Assembly: GCA_031216445.1 (NCBI GenBank)
Contig: CM062215.1
Location: 7,462,001 to 7,526,000, forward strand
Direction: 5' to 3'
Length of the DNA stretch: 64,000 bases
Source of the DNA: Lateolabrax maculatus
Lineage: Eukaryota; Chordata; Actinopteri; Acropomatiformes; Lateolabracidae
The translations under genes and the position numbers were made by a program. A model generated the notes under the pieces. The model did not search any database and had not been told where the DNA came from. It was given only the letters and a program-made list of their open reading frames with translations. Each line of letters starts with the position of its first letter. The first letter of the stretch is position 1. Below are positions 12,455 through 25,497 of the stretch, piece after piece.

Positions 12455-14693
12455 TTCTTTAAATCACACATAAACCACTCAGAGAGGGAGCGCGGTGCTC
12501 CTGGCCTTGTGCAGAGAGCTTGGAAAACCTTTTTAACCATTCATGGCTAGAGAAATGGCTGAGCATAAAAGAGCAACGCGGCACGGCGGCGGAGGCCGCA
12601 GCTAAAAGGCTGATCACACAAGGCCGAATCGAGCGAGGGAGCGCAGCGCTCAAGTGGTCTGCATTTACGCTCTTCTCACACACAGAGAGAGAAAAAATAG
12701 GTAAATGTGTGTGGAGTAATGTCCTGGTTAGTTGGAATGTGTGGACACTTAATTCCACTTTGTCAGCACCTGAGGGGGAACAACCATCAACATAAACATA
12801 ACAGCACTCAATTACGTCTTATTTTAGCCTCTTATCCACACACTGAGAACACTTCTGTTTAATTAAGTCTACTTAATACAAACTTAATTAGATCTGATTT
12901 AAATGCAAGGTTCTTTTGAGATTGGTATACATTTATAATGTTTTTAATAAAATTTGTTTTATTTTCTTGAAAAACTTGTTGTAAGTTAAAGTAAAAAGTG
13001 AGTTAGTGAGTTAATACTGCAGCAACTACATAACACGTATAATATTTGTTTTATAATATGTTATTTGCTAGAATTATATGTATTTATAGAAATGCAGGAA
13101 ATAGCATAGCTTCAGTGTTTGTTTTTTGTTGTTGTTTTTGGATCTATTGTGTCTCCATTCTGACACCAAACCAACTAACTTGTACATTAAATGTCATTCA
13201 TTGGCGGATGCTTTTGTCCAAAGGGTTTTCACCCTCTATACAAAGTCTTTTATACTTCTTTATTTTCAGTTGTTCAATTAAGATGTTCTTTCACAGTAAT
13301 CTTTCAGCCATCATGATGTGTTTCAAGCCAACATTCCATAATCTTTTCTTCTTTTCCTCTGTTTTTTTTTTTTTTGCACCCAATATTACTTCCTAGCTGT
13401 TTTACTGTTTCTATTCTCACTATGTATGTGTGCGAGTGTGTGTGATCGTGAGTGGGGTGTTTCATTATCGGGCTCCTCAGGGGAGGAACCCACCGCTGGT
13501 TTTTACAGTGGACACCGCAGCCTTTTTTTTTTTTTCAGTGAAAAATAACAATCAGATCAGAGGTTGAGCCTCACGCTCGCTGCGTTTTAATTGCATCAGA
13601 GTTTTTGTACCGACTCAGTCAGGGCGAAACCGAGGCAGAAACACATGCTGCACAGGGATGTGTAATGAGTGACGAAGCCCTTCGGGCCTCCAAGAAAGCA
13701 ACTGTGGTGTGAGTCTGAGAGTGCCTAATGAAGACAGGTTCGCAGGGCTTCATTGCTCAATAAACAGAGACTATAATAAGCGAGGAAGCAAGAACAGCAG
13801 GAGGCAGGTTGTGTCAGGTGATTGGTTATCGGCCATGCTGTCAGTAAATCCATCCCATATTTCCCAGATGCCTCTGCTCCTCTCTTTGCTCAGTTGTGTC
13901 ATTTAATGAATAAAAATCTTGCTCTGAGGAAATGCCTTTTCGCAAATCGTTGCGGCCAGATTCAGTGATTCTGATTCGGATCAAAGTGTGATTTTCTGCA
14001 TCCTTGGGCTCGCTATTAAAAAAATCCCATTTTAAAATGGCTGATAAATGACTATTGATTTCCATGGCGAGTATGCTGAGTTCGGGAGTGTACGGAGGTA
14101 AATGAAATGATTCCTCAGGCTGGATCAATACAGGTTCAGGGACATTTAGCAGTGCGCCTTGGTGAGAAGAGGCAAGTACAGTGAGAGATTTCAGGCCACT
14201 GTTCTTGCCAACATAAGAAAGAGGGAGAAGAGGCGAGCAATAGGATAGAAAGAGAGAGAGAAGGTTGTGGTATAGAGCTAAAAGAAAAGGTGGATGGAAA
14301 TGTCACGGGTCTAATAGATCTCTCCATAAACTAAATGAGGAGGAGAGCGGGCGCCGCCTCGGTGGCACACAGCACCTCAAAATGTTAACAAGAGAGCTGA
14401 AAATAGCCTGAGAAAGGCATGGGGGAAAACAGGCTGGGCTCACAGAAACACTGGAGTGCTCTGGAGACGACGACACATACACACATATTCCCTTCAGTTA
14501 ACATTTCAGCTTTTTAAACTACTGTCCAGCGTGGGTCTGTGTCTTGCTGTAGAACATGTCATTTCATAGCGTTTCTTTATGGATGTTTAGGGCTAGAAAC
14601 AAAAAAAAAAGCTCTGACTCACTCACTTCATTCCTTGGTACCAAAAGTTGGCGGCCATTTCTAGGCTACACACCCAGAGGCATGCACACTCAC

Positions 14694-14805
14694 CCGTAGT
14701 GGGTCGTGCTCCAGGACTCTGCGTCGTGCGGCGTCTAGGTCCTCGTAGCCTGGAGCAGCTCGGCCCTGCTGGTTCTCCCTACGCTGCCCTTGGAGACGCT
14801 GATCG
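14694..14805 (-). CDS. pard3b: pard3b exon, coiled-coil-like segment
   Basis: A 112-nt exon, acceptor CTGTCTCTCTGCAG (AG at 14806-14807), donor GTGAGTGTG (GT at 14692-14693). It encodes SDQRLQGQRRENQQGRAAPG and YEDLDAARRRVLEHDPLR, ending in phase 0. It aligns with human PARD3B TDRIQKLRKEYYQARREG followed by YEDD-GRARPSEYDLLW, and with PARD3 NHDRIQRLRQEFQQAK. The first charged half is predicted by eye as a short amphipathic helix. It lies in a roughly 24.8-kb stretch of otherwise non-coding DNA and has strong borders on both sides. Confidence 0.9.
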
Positions 14806-15594
14806 CTGCAGAGAGACAGAAAGGGAGGTGTAAATAATGATAGTGTGCGCGGAGAGAAGCTATTATCTAAATCTCTAAAAGATTTAGGTGGAGAAGGAAC
14901 TGACAGGGTTCCTATCATGGCCTTAAAGTCAAATCCCAAGACTAATTCCTAAGATCTTAAGATGTTGTTTGTTAATTTATGGCATTAAAAGACTAATTTT
15001 CGCCACAGCTGGGAAATAAAAAGTAAAGAAAAAGCCAGATGGAACATTCAGCTTTATTCTTTGTTAAATCCACTGGTATTCTTTTGCTTCGCATTGACAA
15101 CCCTTGACAGGGCAGGGAGACTGACAGGCAGACGGATAATATCCACAAAGTACTGCCTCTGAGAAGACATCAGAGCCTGAACTGAACTTTCTACAGCTGA
15201 CAGAGAAAACCAATGTGGAAAAAACGGAACAAAAAACACTAATCTAACATTTGATGGATGTGCCTTTTCACTTAAAAGTCACATAGAACAATGCAGCGCT
15301 CTCCTCAATTTAACTACAGACAGACACACTGACAAGTCAACACCCAAAGGATCCTGCTGAACCTGAGTTTTGTAGAAAGCGACTAAAAGGTGAAAAAGCA
15401 GAAGACCTCAGCGACAAAAATAAAGGAAAAAAAAGGAAAAAAGTGTCGGCGACTGCCGGTGAAGAGATAAGAACTCAGGACAGAATGGGGACAAAACTTA
15501 AAGAGAAACATCATCATGCTCACTGGACCTTGATGCTAGATAAGCCACACACACCTGAGAGTACAGAGCTGAGAACACGTAAACAAGGCTATGG

Positions 15595-15595
<1 letters not shown>

Positions 15596-15649
<54 letters not shown>
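15596..15649. repeat. (CA)n microsatellite
   Basis: About 54 bp of CA dinucleotide, roughly 0.8 kb upstream of the small exon at 14694-14805. Confidence 0.98.
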
Positions 15650-15654
<5 letters not shown>

Positions 15655-16187
15655 CAACAGATGAAAATCGTGCGTCTGAGTGAGCATAATCCTACAGGAT
15701 GTGCTACCAAAGTATGACATAGTGCTGTCGTTTATCTGTGTTTACCGGCTGCACTGGAAACAGGTATTTAATATTGACACTGATATGCTGTCCGTTTGCT
15801 ATGTCGTCTTCAGGAGATACACAATGCATAAAAAGAAAGATTCAAACAGAGAGAGAAAAAAAAAAAAAGCAATACGAGGAGGAAAAAAAAGCAAAATTTC
15901 CACCATTCCCCTGCATCTGTGAAACTCTAAAAACCTTAACAACTACACACAAGGAAGGCCTTTGTCCGACGCATAAACACCAACACAGCCTTGATCAAAC
16001 AGGCGCTGTGCCTTACATTCTAATGGTCTGACCTCCAGGCAGATATTGACCAAAATGGAGCAAAGGAGAGAGAGAGCGGGCGAGAGACAGAGAGCAGATA
16101 GAGAGCTTCATTAGTGAAGTACATAGCTTACATGTTTAAGTCTCTCTTGTGACCCTGCCTTTAATTAGAAAATCTGGCTGAGACTCT

Positions 16188-16190
<3 letters not shown>

Positions 16191-16222
<32 letters not shown>
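16191..16222. repeat. (TG)n microsatellite
   Basis: 32 bp of TG dinucleotide. Confidence 0.97.
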
Positions 16223-16224
<2 letters not shown>

Positions 16225-19200
16225 GACAACCTCAGGAATGTATGAAAGTGTGTATTTCTGCGTGCGTATAGTTAATCCGAGTAATTTGGTATGTGGGACG
16301 CACTGTGACAGTGCGTTTGTGCCTGTGTATATGTACCCTCATTTAATGCAGCCTGCCTTCTATCCAATTCAGTGGAGACAGAGGGCTGAGTCACACACAC
16401 ACCTCTGTGCCAGTATGTTGATGTGCAAAGTGTCGCTATTATTCTACAGAAACGTTTTTGTTTTTGTGTGTGTGTGTGTACCCCTCACTGCACAATCCCC
16501 GTGGACGCTCAGGACACAAAACTCAATCATGACTTGCTGCCATGAGGGAAGAACTTTCCAAAAGTTGCTGTGCTTCTCTTTCATAAAGATGGATATGTGA
16601 GGCGGCACTAGGCCCAGTTCTGTGCTAATTGTTGCTTCTCGAGATTAGTTTAATGGTTGGTTTCAACACACAGCTAATCAATACTAATCTCTGCTTCTCC
16701 CCCCCCCCCCAAGTGCTGCGTCCTGCAGACAACCTTGCTGTTAAGATAGTCACACTTGATCTCATGTATTATTTATTTATTCATTTATTACTCGCTTTTT
16801 ATTACTCTTACTTACCCTCTGCTGCCCACCAGGTCCTCACCACACATAAACAAACAAACAGACCTACAGAGAATGGATGCACAGAGCCAAGTTGAGATTA
16901 TTTTTTTTTTTCCATGCCACCCCTCTTCTACCGAACCCATTAGCCAATCCCTGGGCCCGTAATTAGGGTTGCCATTTTGATTGAGCGTGCGTGTCGCTCT
17001 CCAAATGAAACAACACTGTAATTATCTCATTATGCTACAGCCTCCATCACTGACAACGCCAAATATTATCATATTAATGGCTGAAGACTGAGGCTGATTC
17101 TGGATAAAACATTAGAGGGAGTGGGGGATGGAGGGGGGGGCTTGAGGTTTGTTGAGTAGCAGTTTGATGGGTTGACAATTCGGCAGGCTGCTTTCCTAAC
17201 AGTGACAGAGAAGGGAGAGCGGGATACATGAGTGTGTGTATGTGTCTGCATAAGCACACACATTTGCGTGTCCTGTCCTATATGAGTGTGTGTGTGTGTG
17301 TGTGTGTGTTTGGAGGGAGACAGGTAGGCTCCGCTGTTGTCATCAGCAGCTAATAACTGCTGCTGATTGCCTGTCTACAGGCCTGAGGCCAGCTGCATAA
17401 ACACAACAGATCTAAGCTTTAGTGATGAACAATTTTCAGTCTTTGTCTTAAGCAGAGAACCAACAGGGACGGGGAACATTCAGACTGAAGGACGACTTGA
17501 TTTATTACAATTTGGGACTTATTTTTGTAGTTTTGGTCATGAAGACATTGTGATCATTATTATCCGAACTGTCTGTTGTAAGTTTACAGACCAACTTCCT
17601 GCATTAAATCTGTACTTGCCATACTTATAGAAATAAAGTGGTTCAGATGAGTGGTTCTGTGATTATCTTAACACAAATGTTTCTATATGTAATGTATGGA
17701 GGTCTTGTAAGTTCATAAGGGCATCAGTCTCAGTGTCTGACATGTAAAATAGACTACAACCAATCAATAAATTAATAAAGTCCTATTTTGCTGTATTAGC
17801 TCAACTGCAGACATTTATACCACTTAAGTTAGACATGTTTTTCCTTCAAATATAATATTTCATCCATATTTCAGAGTATCTGACTATGCAGGTTGATTTG
17901 AGAGCGCACCGAGAGAAGAAAAACTGGAGGAGGATGGAGACTGAAGGAAGGGAGGGAGAAGATGAGACACGGGAACAGGAAATGAAAGATGCATCAGAAG
18001 ACAGAATGAGAGCAAAACCAAACAGCAACATTATGACAGAGATGGAAACTTGGAAAAGGGTGAAAGAAAGAGCAGGGGGAACTGGAGCGAGAACAAAACC
18101 GTCTGCTATATGAAAGCGAGCGGGAGAGAGTGTGTGAGAAAAGCAACTATCCCGCAGTGTTAGCCAGTGTGGGGGCAGACTAATTAGGAAGTGTGCACCG
18201 CCGCCGGCTGGTTTGGCGACTTCTTCTTGCTGTGGCCAGCTGATTTAAACACAACACACTGGGGGGAAAAAGCTCAGGCAGGCAGTATTTTCTTTGCTGC
18301 CTGCGTGCTGGAGGTAAGCACACATCAAAGTGCGTGGTCAATGTTGGCTTTCTCAGGGTAGTATCGGGAATAGAGTCAGACAGAAACTCAGTGAAACTCC
18401 GGTCTGCAAGCGATGGGAAAACAAAGGAAGTTTTTACTCCCCCCCCACCAAAAAAAAAAAAAAACATAAAGAAATGTACCTTTTTATACTCCAGTCTGTT
18501 CTCAGTTATTTTGAGTTTTACTGAAACCTATACCTCTTGGTCTCAGTTGGCTATGGGAAGGGCTACCATGGCACCGTTGAACCTGACCGAATCAGAATTG
18601 GTCTTGTAGTTTTTGTAAGGATAGTAGCTAATAACTTACAAGAGATAAGAGGCAGGCTGAACACGAAGTCTGATAATTGAAAGGGGTCAGCTAATTAGTT
18701 TTACAATCCCATAAAACTGAGGGACCTACGAGAGACAGATTAAAAGAAAGGTCAAAATCAATGCAGCAGAGGCAGAGATACCCTAAATATTAGTTCCTAG
18801 AATGGATCAACCTCCAAAAACACTGGATCCTACACTGCCAATAATGCAACTCTTCAGCATAATGCCCACATTTTTCAAACTCAAAAACTTACTAGGTCCA
18901 AAGATACATGTAAGGGGTCGTAAGATAAATGATGGAATAGGAAATAAAGAAAAAATATTTCTCATCTTCTGTTTCTTTTTTGTCTCCGAAAAGAAATTTG
19001 GTTTGCAGCCAAGTAACTACAAAAGTCACATATTAGTTGCAAACAACTTAAACAAAATTATCTTTATTTCTTCTGACTTCTGATTAAAAGAATTGAAATT
19101 ATTTTTTTCTTTTTGTTCCTGTACTCGATGCTTTCTCCTTTTCAGGTCTCTAAAAATCCTTCAAGTGAAACAGGCTGAGAAGTCCCACTTTAGATAAACT

Positions 19201-20707
19201 GATCACAACCACGACGTTGCTGACAATTTAAAAGGTAACAAGCCAAAAAGGTTGGGAACCATTGCCTCACTGAACATAGTGCACACCAGCATATATAAAT
19301 AACTTAATAGATAAAATACAACAGACACATTACTTATCATGTATCTGTTTTCTGTTACTAGACAAGTGCAACCATAACCACCATAAAAAATTAAACTTGA
19401 TTAGGGTAACTCACAATCTAACACTAGTTTCCAGGAACAGTCAGTTTCTTCTGTGTAACTGACCATAAACAAAAGAAAAACTGGAAGCTGCTTAAATTCA
19501 GAAAGGAAACATTTTAATTGCTCAGATAACGCACCAACAAAAGATGCTTTAAAGGTACAGAAGACAAAAATGACTTAATATGCAGTCTACACTAATGATG
19601 TGTTGTGTTCAAGACAAACAACACATCCTTTCTCTTTGAGCTCTTCCTCAGGCAGGTGCTGCATGACAACTAAATTCACAACAGAAAACAAGAAGATGTA
19701 TTTTCTGTTTGCAAAACAGAAAAAAAGTGAATTTCTGCATCTGCGTTAATGGGAAGTTTCCTTATATAATGTCAGCTTTGCACTTCTTTCACGCTGTTTG
19801 CTTCCCTGTCTTTTCTGTCTATAGGGGAATAAAACTGTGTCTTTTGTGTTGCACCAAAATGGCGGGGAGAAAAAGGGAACAGTGAAGAAAACCAAAACTA
19901 CTCAGCACTTGTAAAGGGAACCAACCAACCTACATCCAAAAGACCTTGTAGCTTCTTTCGAAAATGCTTCAGCAATTAGTCAAGCCCGAAAGAGTGATTT
20001 CAGAATAAGACTGTCACAGTGTCAAGTAAAAATTCCTTGTGCCACTTCTTGAACCATTGTAGAAATCTGGGAGCAAGCTCACTGATGTGTCATTTACTTG
20101 TCTTAACCTACAAGTCCTCCTTCATCTTCCTTCTCTTGGCACAATGGTGCATTTTACAACACACCTCTCTCTTTATATCTCTCCGCTTTAGCCTCTCTCT
20201 TTTCCCCACTCCTCTTTCATCTCATCTCCCTGTTTCTTGCTCCAGCTACAAAGACTGCCTTCTGGCTAATAAAATTTGACAAGCATAGCTAACCTTTTTT
20301 CTCCACAGGTCAGCCTCTAGCATGGCTCTAATCAAATGTGACGCCCATCACGGCACACACCTGCCATTGAGGCCGTAATGAAAATGTCCAACAGTAAATT
20401 AGGGAGACAGTGCTGGGAGTCCACTGTTGAGGGCCTTGACAGGAAGGAGGGGGGGCAGAGGAATGCACACTTACCTTCAAAAACATTTGGATAAAGCTTT
20501 CTTTGCATTAGGGATTTCACAAGCACGCCATATCCCGCATGTATGATGAGCATGTTTCTTCCTCAGCATCATCAAAAACAGTGTAATGGAAAAGATGAAA
20601 GAAACAAATATGTTGTTCCCTTGGAAACAATAAAAATGTTGCATGCTATCAAAGACTGCTTTGTAGGAACATACAGCAAAAGTAAAATGTAGGCTTGCTT
20701 GCACTTC

Positions 20708-20872
20708 AACTATATATAACTATACATAACTATATAATAAATAACTGTATATTATAGTTATGTATATAACTATATATATATAAAAACTATATATACATAC
20801 ACACACACACACATACACACACACACACACACACACATAGATATATCTCTATATATACATATACATACACAA

Positions 20873-20907
<35 letters not shown>
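20708..20907. repeat. AT-rich palindromic tract with (CA)n arrays
   Basis: TATATAACTATA-type units (20708-20795) pass into (CA)n (20797-20836), a TATA stretch, and a second (CA)n (20875-20907). Confidence 0.95.
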
Positions 20908-20911
<4 letters not shown>

Positions 20912-21597
20912 GTAAGCTTACACCTATGATTTTTGTTTTGTGCAGTGGTATAAAACTCATTGGACCACACACAGCATTGTTGCTAGGATACACTGGGCTT
21001 CCTTGCAGAAATATTACATGTGGGTGGCTGTGAGTGCGTCTATTTCTGCACATGTGTGTATATCTGTGTGAATGAAAGGCATGAGGGTTCCAACCTCATG
21101 GCTAGCTGTGTGTGTTTGAACAGATGTACCGACTTTGTGAATGAGCACCCTCGTCCAAGCCGCAGGTGGTGCAATGAGAATGGAAATAGCCAGCAATGAG
21201 GGAGTATGGTTGAGTGTGGATGCATGATATGAATGGGTGTGACTGTGGAATACATCTGAGGTCATCCGACATTGCCACCTACGGGCATTTAAAGTAAAAC
21301 ATGTGCAAAATCAGCAACAAACCCATTGGTTCCTCTCCTATAGTTTCACCTTTAACAGCTGGGTACAGTAGTTTTTAGAGTATATTACTAACAGTAATAA
21401 ATAGTGCATTTGTCAGGGACTCTTTCCATCTGTGGATTAATAGGGTATGGGACACTGACCATGTTGCAGCATTGCAACTGTACCATCCCCGGTCAGGGAC
21501 CTTTGCCGCATGTTTTGCCCCCTCTCGCTCTCGTCATTTCCCGTCACTAGCACTATCTTTCACTATCTGTCAAAGAACTGGCTGAAAAAAAAAAGAA

Positions 21598-21745
21598 GAA
21601 AAAAAAAAATGAAGCTCTTTGGCACAGAGGAATAAGCCAACTCAGGGTTTGGCTACACAGCCAGTACTAGTTAGTAGTATTGATTCATTGAAGGAATTAG
21701 TTTACATTAAGATAAAATACAATATATTGCCAGTCTTATCATTTA
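21598..21745. repeat. Dispersed repeat, copy 1
   Basis: GAAGCTCTTTGGCACAGAGG and the following AATAAGCCAACTCAGG and TTTGGCTACACAG correspond closely to 47350-47400. The similarity continues more weakly through an AT-rich tail (TTAAGATAAAATACAATAT). Same orientation as copy 2. Diverged interspersed repeat of unknown class. Confidence 0.6.
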
Positions 21746-22189
21746 ATTACTAATATGTTATATACCACTTAAAAGCTAAATGTTGCTAAATGCAACATAA
21801 ATAAGGAATTTGCCTTTCTTGGTAGTTTGATTATTTGAGTTTCTAAAAAACCAACATGTGCAGTTTGACCATCCTCTAACAACATTATTAGGCATTTATT
21901 CTCTCTTCCTTTGTCTCTGGAGGCTCCCTCACATACAATTAACAAGCCAAAGAAGGGTCCTCATCCATCATGTTAATGCTACAGACTATCTAATGTGCAT
22001 TATGAGTAAAACAGGGGAGGGAGAGTGGACAAGTGACACACCAAGAGTGTAAGAGAGAGACAGAGACAGAGAGAAACTGAGGAAGAAAGGGAGAAGAGGG
22101 AGAAAACAGCCTGGTAATGAAGTACCCACCACTAGTGGATGAGCGCTAAAGTGGTCTAACAGATCTGTCAGGCTGCTAGACTGTGGCTA

Positions 22190-22440
22190 ATTATCCCTCC
22201 TCCTCTTTTGTCTGCATCCTCTCCTCTGTCACTTTTTCCCTTTCAAATGCACTCTTCCTATCTCACACGTTTTCTCTCTCTCCATTTTGGCTCTGTCTTT
22301 CTTCCCTCTTTCTCTACACTCTTTCTCTGCTTTCTCTTTTCTCTCTGTCCCTCCGTCTGTCACTTCCTTCCATTCCCATCTGTCTCCCTTCCATGTCCAA
22401 CCTCTCTCTCTCTTTCTCTCTGTATCTTCTCTTTTTCTGG
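22190..22440. repeat. Polypyrimidine-rich region
   Basis: CTCTCTTTCTCTC-type sequence on plus, opposite in strand to the other blocks. A comparable block lies at about 9300-9720. Long open frames here are compositional. Confidence 0.85.
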
Positions 22441-22983
22441 ATGAGATTGGGCGTCTGGGGCTTAGTTTTTGATTTGCAAGTCAATAGTAATTTCTGTCAG
22501 ACAGTTTAAGTTGAGGGAAGTTTTAATGTGGCCTGTATTATTTCATACGGGAAATGATACATTTGCATTAGAATCCTCTCTAGATTTTCTCCTTTTTCTC
22601 TCTTACACACAAAACTGGCTAAAAGTTAAACTCTGAGGTTTCAAAAACTTGTGGCGTAATAATATATAATATGAAAGGAATGACAACACTGATAAGCAGT
22701 GTTACTTCTGCAAGCATGAACCCTTCTGTTACAGTGAGTTCAAGCACATTTTACCATTGTATTACCTTAAAAATACTTTTGCCTCCACAATTCCTTCCTT
22801 CTACATAGTTGCAGGTCTATTCATGTCATCAAATACGAAAAAGTATATGTTTATGATATGTTCAGCATCAATTTGACCTAGTGTATAACAAAGAAGAATT
22901 TGGGGAAAACCAAACTCCAATGACTATGCCAACTCTTAGCTCTAAGTGTGTTTACATCCATATAAGGTCAACAGTCCACGAAA

Positions 22984-23139
22984 ATGCAGCAAAACAATGA
23001 TGTCATACATACAGACAAGGCAACCAAGGAGTTTTTGAAGGCCAAACATAATGTTCTTGACCGGCCAAGTCAGTCACCGGACCTCTGTCCAACTGAGCAT
23101 GTGTTGGAGAACAGGCCTGGCAGAGCATCACCAGAGTAG
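22984..23139 (+). pseudogene. Tc1/mariner-type transposase fragment
   Basis: The plus-strand frame reads MQQNNDVIHTDKATKEFLK, AKHNVLDRPSQSPDLCPTEH, then VLENRPGRASPE and a stop. It matches the catalytic-domain segment of Tc1-like DDE transposases (QQDNDPKHT, then VL-WPSQSPDLNPIEHLW). The catalytic Asp of QDN is replaced by Asn, Trp in WPSQSPD is Arg, and the frame ends soon after the conserved Glu position. No further transposase sequence or inverted repeats were recognised on either side, so this is a short, inactive relic. It lies in the pard3b intron between 14805 and 24839, antisense to the gene. Confidence 0.85.
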
Positions 23140-24514
23140 AAGAAGTGAGGGCTGCTGAAGTCCGTCTGTCGAAGACCTCAGATGGTAAGTAATGGAAAAG
23201 GACTTGCACTAACTATTACAAATGATGGTTTTATTTAAGTTTCTTATTTAGCTTTTTGTCTCCTAAACGTGGGAGGCTATGTCTAACTCACTGTTAATCT
23301 GATGTGGATCTTAACACCATTACATTAAAGCTGAGAGTTAGCACTTCCTACCCTCATAGTCATCCTTTCATTTTAAAAACAAATGTGTTAGAGTACAGAG
23401 CCAACACAAAAAGGTGCCCAGAGATCTTTCATACCCTCCAGTATAGCTCTGTTAAACAAATCTTGGTGATATAAAGTGTGTGTCACTTGCATTTTGCTGC
23501 ACTTGATTCTTGATCATTGGTGATGCTGTGGAGCACTTTGCTGTTAAATTGTTTCAACTAAACTAAACAAAAGTGCGTCACTGTCCCAGGCCTATTTAAC
23601 TTAACTGTGCATGCATCCATATTGGTTATCCATCATATGGCTTCCATGAACACCTCAGGTTCATTTTGCACTCATATCTGTATCAAGAGCTGCCCACTGG
23701 TGACTGCATCTGCCTGGAACACATTATAGTGCCGAGTGTGAACAGACAAGGATTCAGCTGGTTGCCTGAGAAGTGTGGTGGCTTGAAATTCAAACAACAT
23801 TAAATTGCCTCTGAGCTGAGGCAACCTTGTGCTTTCAGAGATGTGTTCTACTACACCTGGACCCAGTATATTTGTGTGTGTGTGCGTGCGTGTGTGTGCA
23901 CGTCAGCAGCGGTGAGGGTAAGAGAATGAGACATGAGGAGAGAGGATGTATGCTCTACAAATAGTCTATACAGTTGGGATGGGACTCCAAACTAAGCCCT
24001 TAGCAAATTCATAAAAAGGAAGGAAAAACATTAATATTTCTCCATATTTTATGCTTGGCAGTAAAACTGACCCCAAACAAACTTTTTTGTAAATATCACT
24101 ATGCATAGATTAATACTAACCAGTTCTTGCTATGAATATTATGAAAAAACATAATTACCAAATAGAAATGATCATGTTTTTAGAGATTTTAAAGATTTAA
24201 AGAGGTCAAATATAACAGAAGAGTTACATAAATCATAAGTGTGTGTGGGTGTGTGTGCATATATGAGGCTGTAACTACAGTGTAAGCATACACTCATGTT
24301 TTATGCATTTTCTGGCTTGGCAGACCATGAATGTAGATATGTGATATGTGCAAATACTCTCTCACTCATGCTGGCCAAGGCATGGTCGGTGACCTTGTGC
24401 GTACACACCTACACACACAAGTTTGTGTATCTACCCAGAACTACACATGGAAAATGCTACACACACATTTAAAAAACAAACCCATACGTATTACAATACT
24501 TGTGAGGACGAATC

Positions 24515-24775
24515 AACAGAGAACCAGCAGAAGTCAGGTCCTTGTAAGTATAGAAGAACTAAATCCCGGAATGCATCGGCTATCGTCTGACAACGGTTTA
24601 GCCTCTGGGGGCAAAGGCCAATATTTTGGGGCTTCCAGTGTAGCCAGCGGATATTTTGATAATGCAACCAAAGGCCGCTCAAACGTGATTGGTTGTTACC
24701 ACTCAGACTACAAATGGACTACAAATGGAAACCAGAACGCTTCCGAGACCAAAATATTGGTCCCTTGCCTAGATA
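24515..24775. mobile_element. Putative MITE-like repeat with inner inverted repeat
   Basis: CCAATATTTTGG at about 24629 and CCAAAATATTGG at about 24751 form an inverted pair about 120 bp apart, each in a wider, imperfect inverted context (GGCTTCC/CCGAGACC). A duplicated ACTACAAATGGA lies between them. No coding capacity. The element type is inferred from structure only. Confidence 0.35.
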
Positions 24776-24838
24776 TCTGTGTATAGAGATTAAGAAAGAG
24801 CTAAACGATCAAGCCTTTTTCCCAAGCCCCTCTCTCAC

Positions 24839-25129
24839 CTGTCTGGCTGTGTTTGATACTGGTTGTGCAGAGCAGGCGGGTATCTGGGCTTGTTGACCTT
24901 TGCGTAGAGCCCATCCAGCTCCTCAGAGGAGACCTGATGCAGGTTAGGCCCCCCCGTCAGCGCCGCAGGGGAGGGCGTGCGACTGATAAACGACTGAGGC
25001 GAGGGCGGCTGGCGGAAGTTGTTGATGCGGGCGTAGTTGGGGTCGCTGTCATCGTCTTCCACGTCGGGGAGGGAGGCTGGATCGGGGGTGACGTGGCCAG
25101 AGTGGATCTCGGCGTAGCGGGGATCGTGG
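24839..25129 (-). CDS. pard3b: pard3b exon with DPNYAR and GLYAKVNKP motifs
   Basis: The largest complete exon (291 nt); acceptor CTGCCTTTCAG (AG at 25130-25131), donor GTGAGAG (GT at 24837-24838). It encodes HDPRYAEIHSGHVTPDPASL, PDVEDDDSDPNYARINNFR, QPPSPQSFISRTPSPAAL, a short linker, and SSEELDGLYAKVNKPRYPP. DD(E/S)xDPNYAR(V/I)N(H/N)FR and (E/D)GLYAKVNKP distinguish PARD3B from PARD3, whose corresponding text is DALYAQVKKPR. DPRYAEI resembles the DYAEIQ segment of PARD3. Two copies of a Y-A-(E/R/K) type motif (RYAEI, NYARI, LYAKV) are visible. The final AG joins the next exon as Ser. Confidence 0.95.
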
Positions 25130-25497
25130 CTGAAAGGCAGGAAGGGGAGGAGGCAGTTACACATGGGGACGATACGAATACATGCATTCTTCACTTCAGA
25201 GTGAGCCTCTCTCTTTAGCCTGATTGTGGTGCCTCCATAGACAGCTGTGTTACACCTTCAACTGAGCAGTCGTCTTGTTGGACCAGGTGGGTGCATGTTG
25301 CTGCATCAGGGTGACTCACAACTTGTCAGGAAAGGTGTCAATCACAACGCTTTACTACGCTGACAAACGCTCTTCTGTGATTGTGTGAACTTTCTGGCTC
25401 TTTCAGCACTTTCCTGTGTAGTAAATCCCTCTGTTTTGACACTCTAAACTGTGAAAAACCAACACAGAGTCGTATTCCACCCACGTCTGATACATAC
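25130..25497 (-). other. pard3b: pard3b short intron (368 bp)
   Basis: No repeats. I looked for a hidden exon encoding the charged helix present in human PARD3B and saw none. Confidence 0.8.

Larger units (their letters stand above)
75..14693 (-). other. pard3b: pard3b intron (14.6 kb)
   Basis: Holds the H2A.Z pseudogene, the 11.17-11.81 kb element, the local duplication at 2.5/3.3 kb, a pyrimidine-rich block (9300-9720) and many CA/TG arrays. No other exon with matching phase was found. The remainder is unassigned. Confidence 0.8.
14806..24838 (-). other. pard3b: pard3b intron (10.0 kb)
   Basis: Holds the Tc1-type transposase fragment, the repeat copy at 21.6 kb, the MITE-like element at 24.5 kb, the AT/CA tract at 20.7-20.9 kb and simple repeats. 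No gene seen in the rest. Confidence 0.8.

Noticed and set aside
22183..22509. Leu/Ser/Phe-rich frames on plus
   Set aside because: CT-rich low-complexity tract, open in two frames at once.
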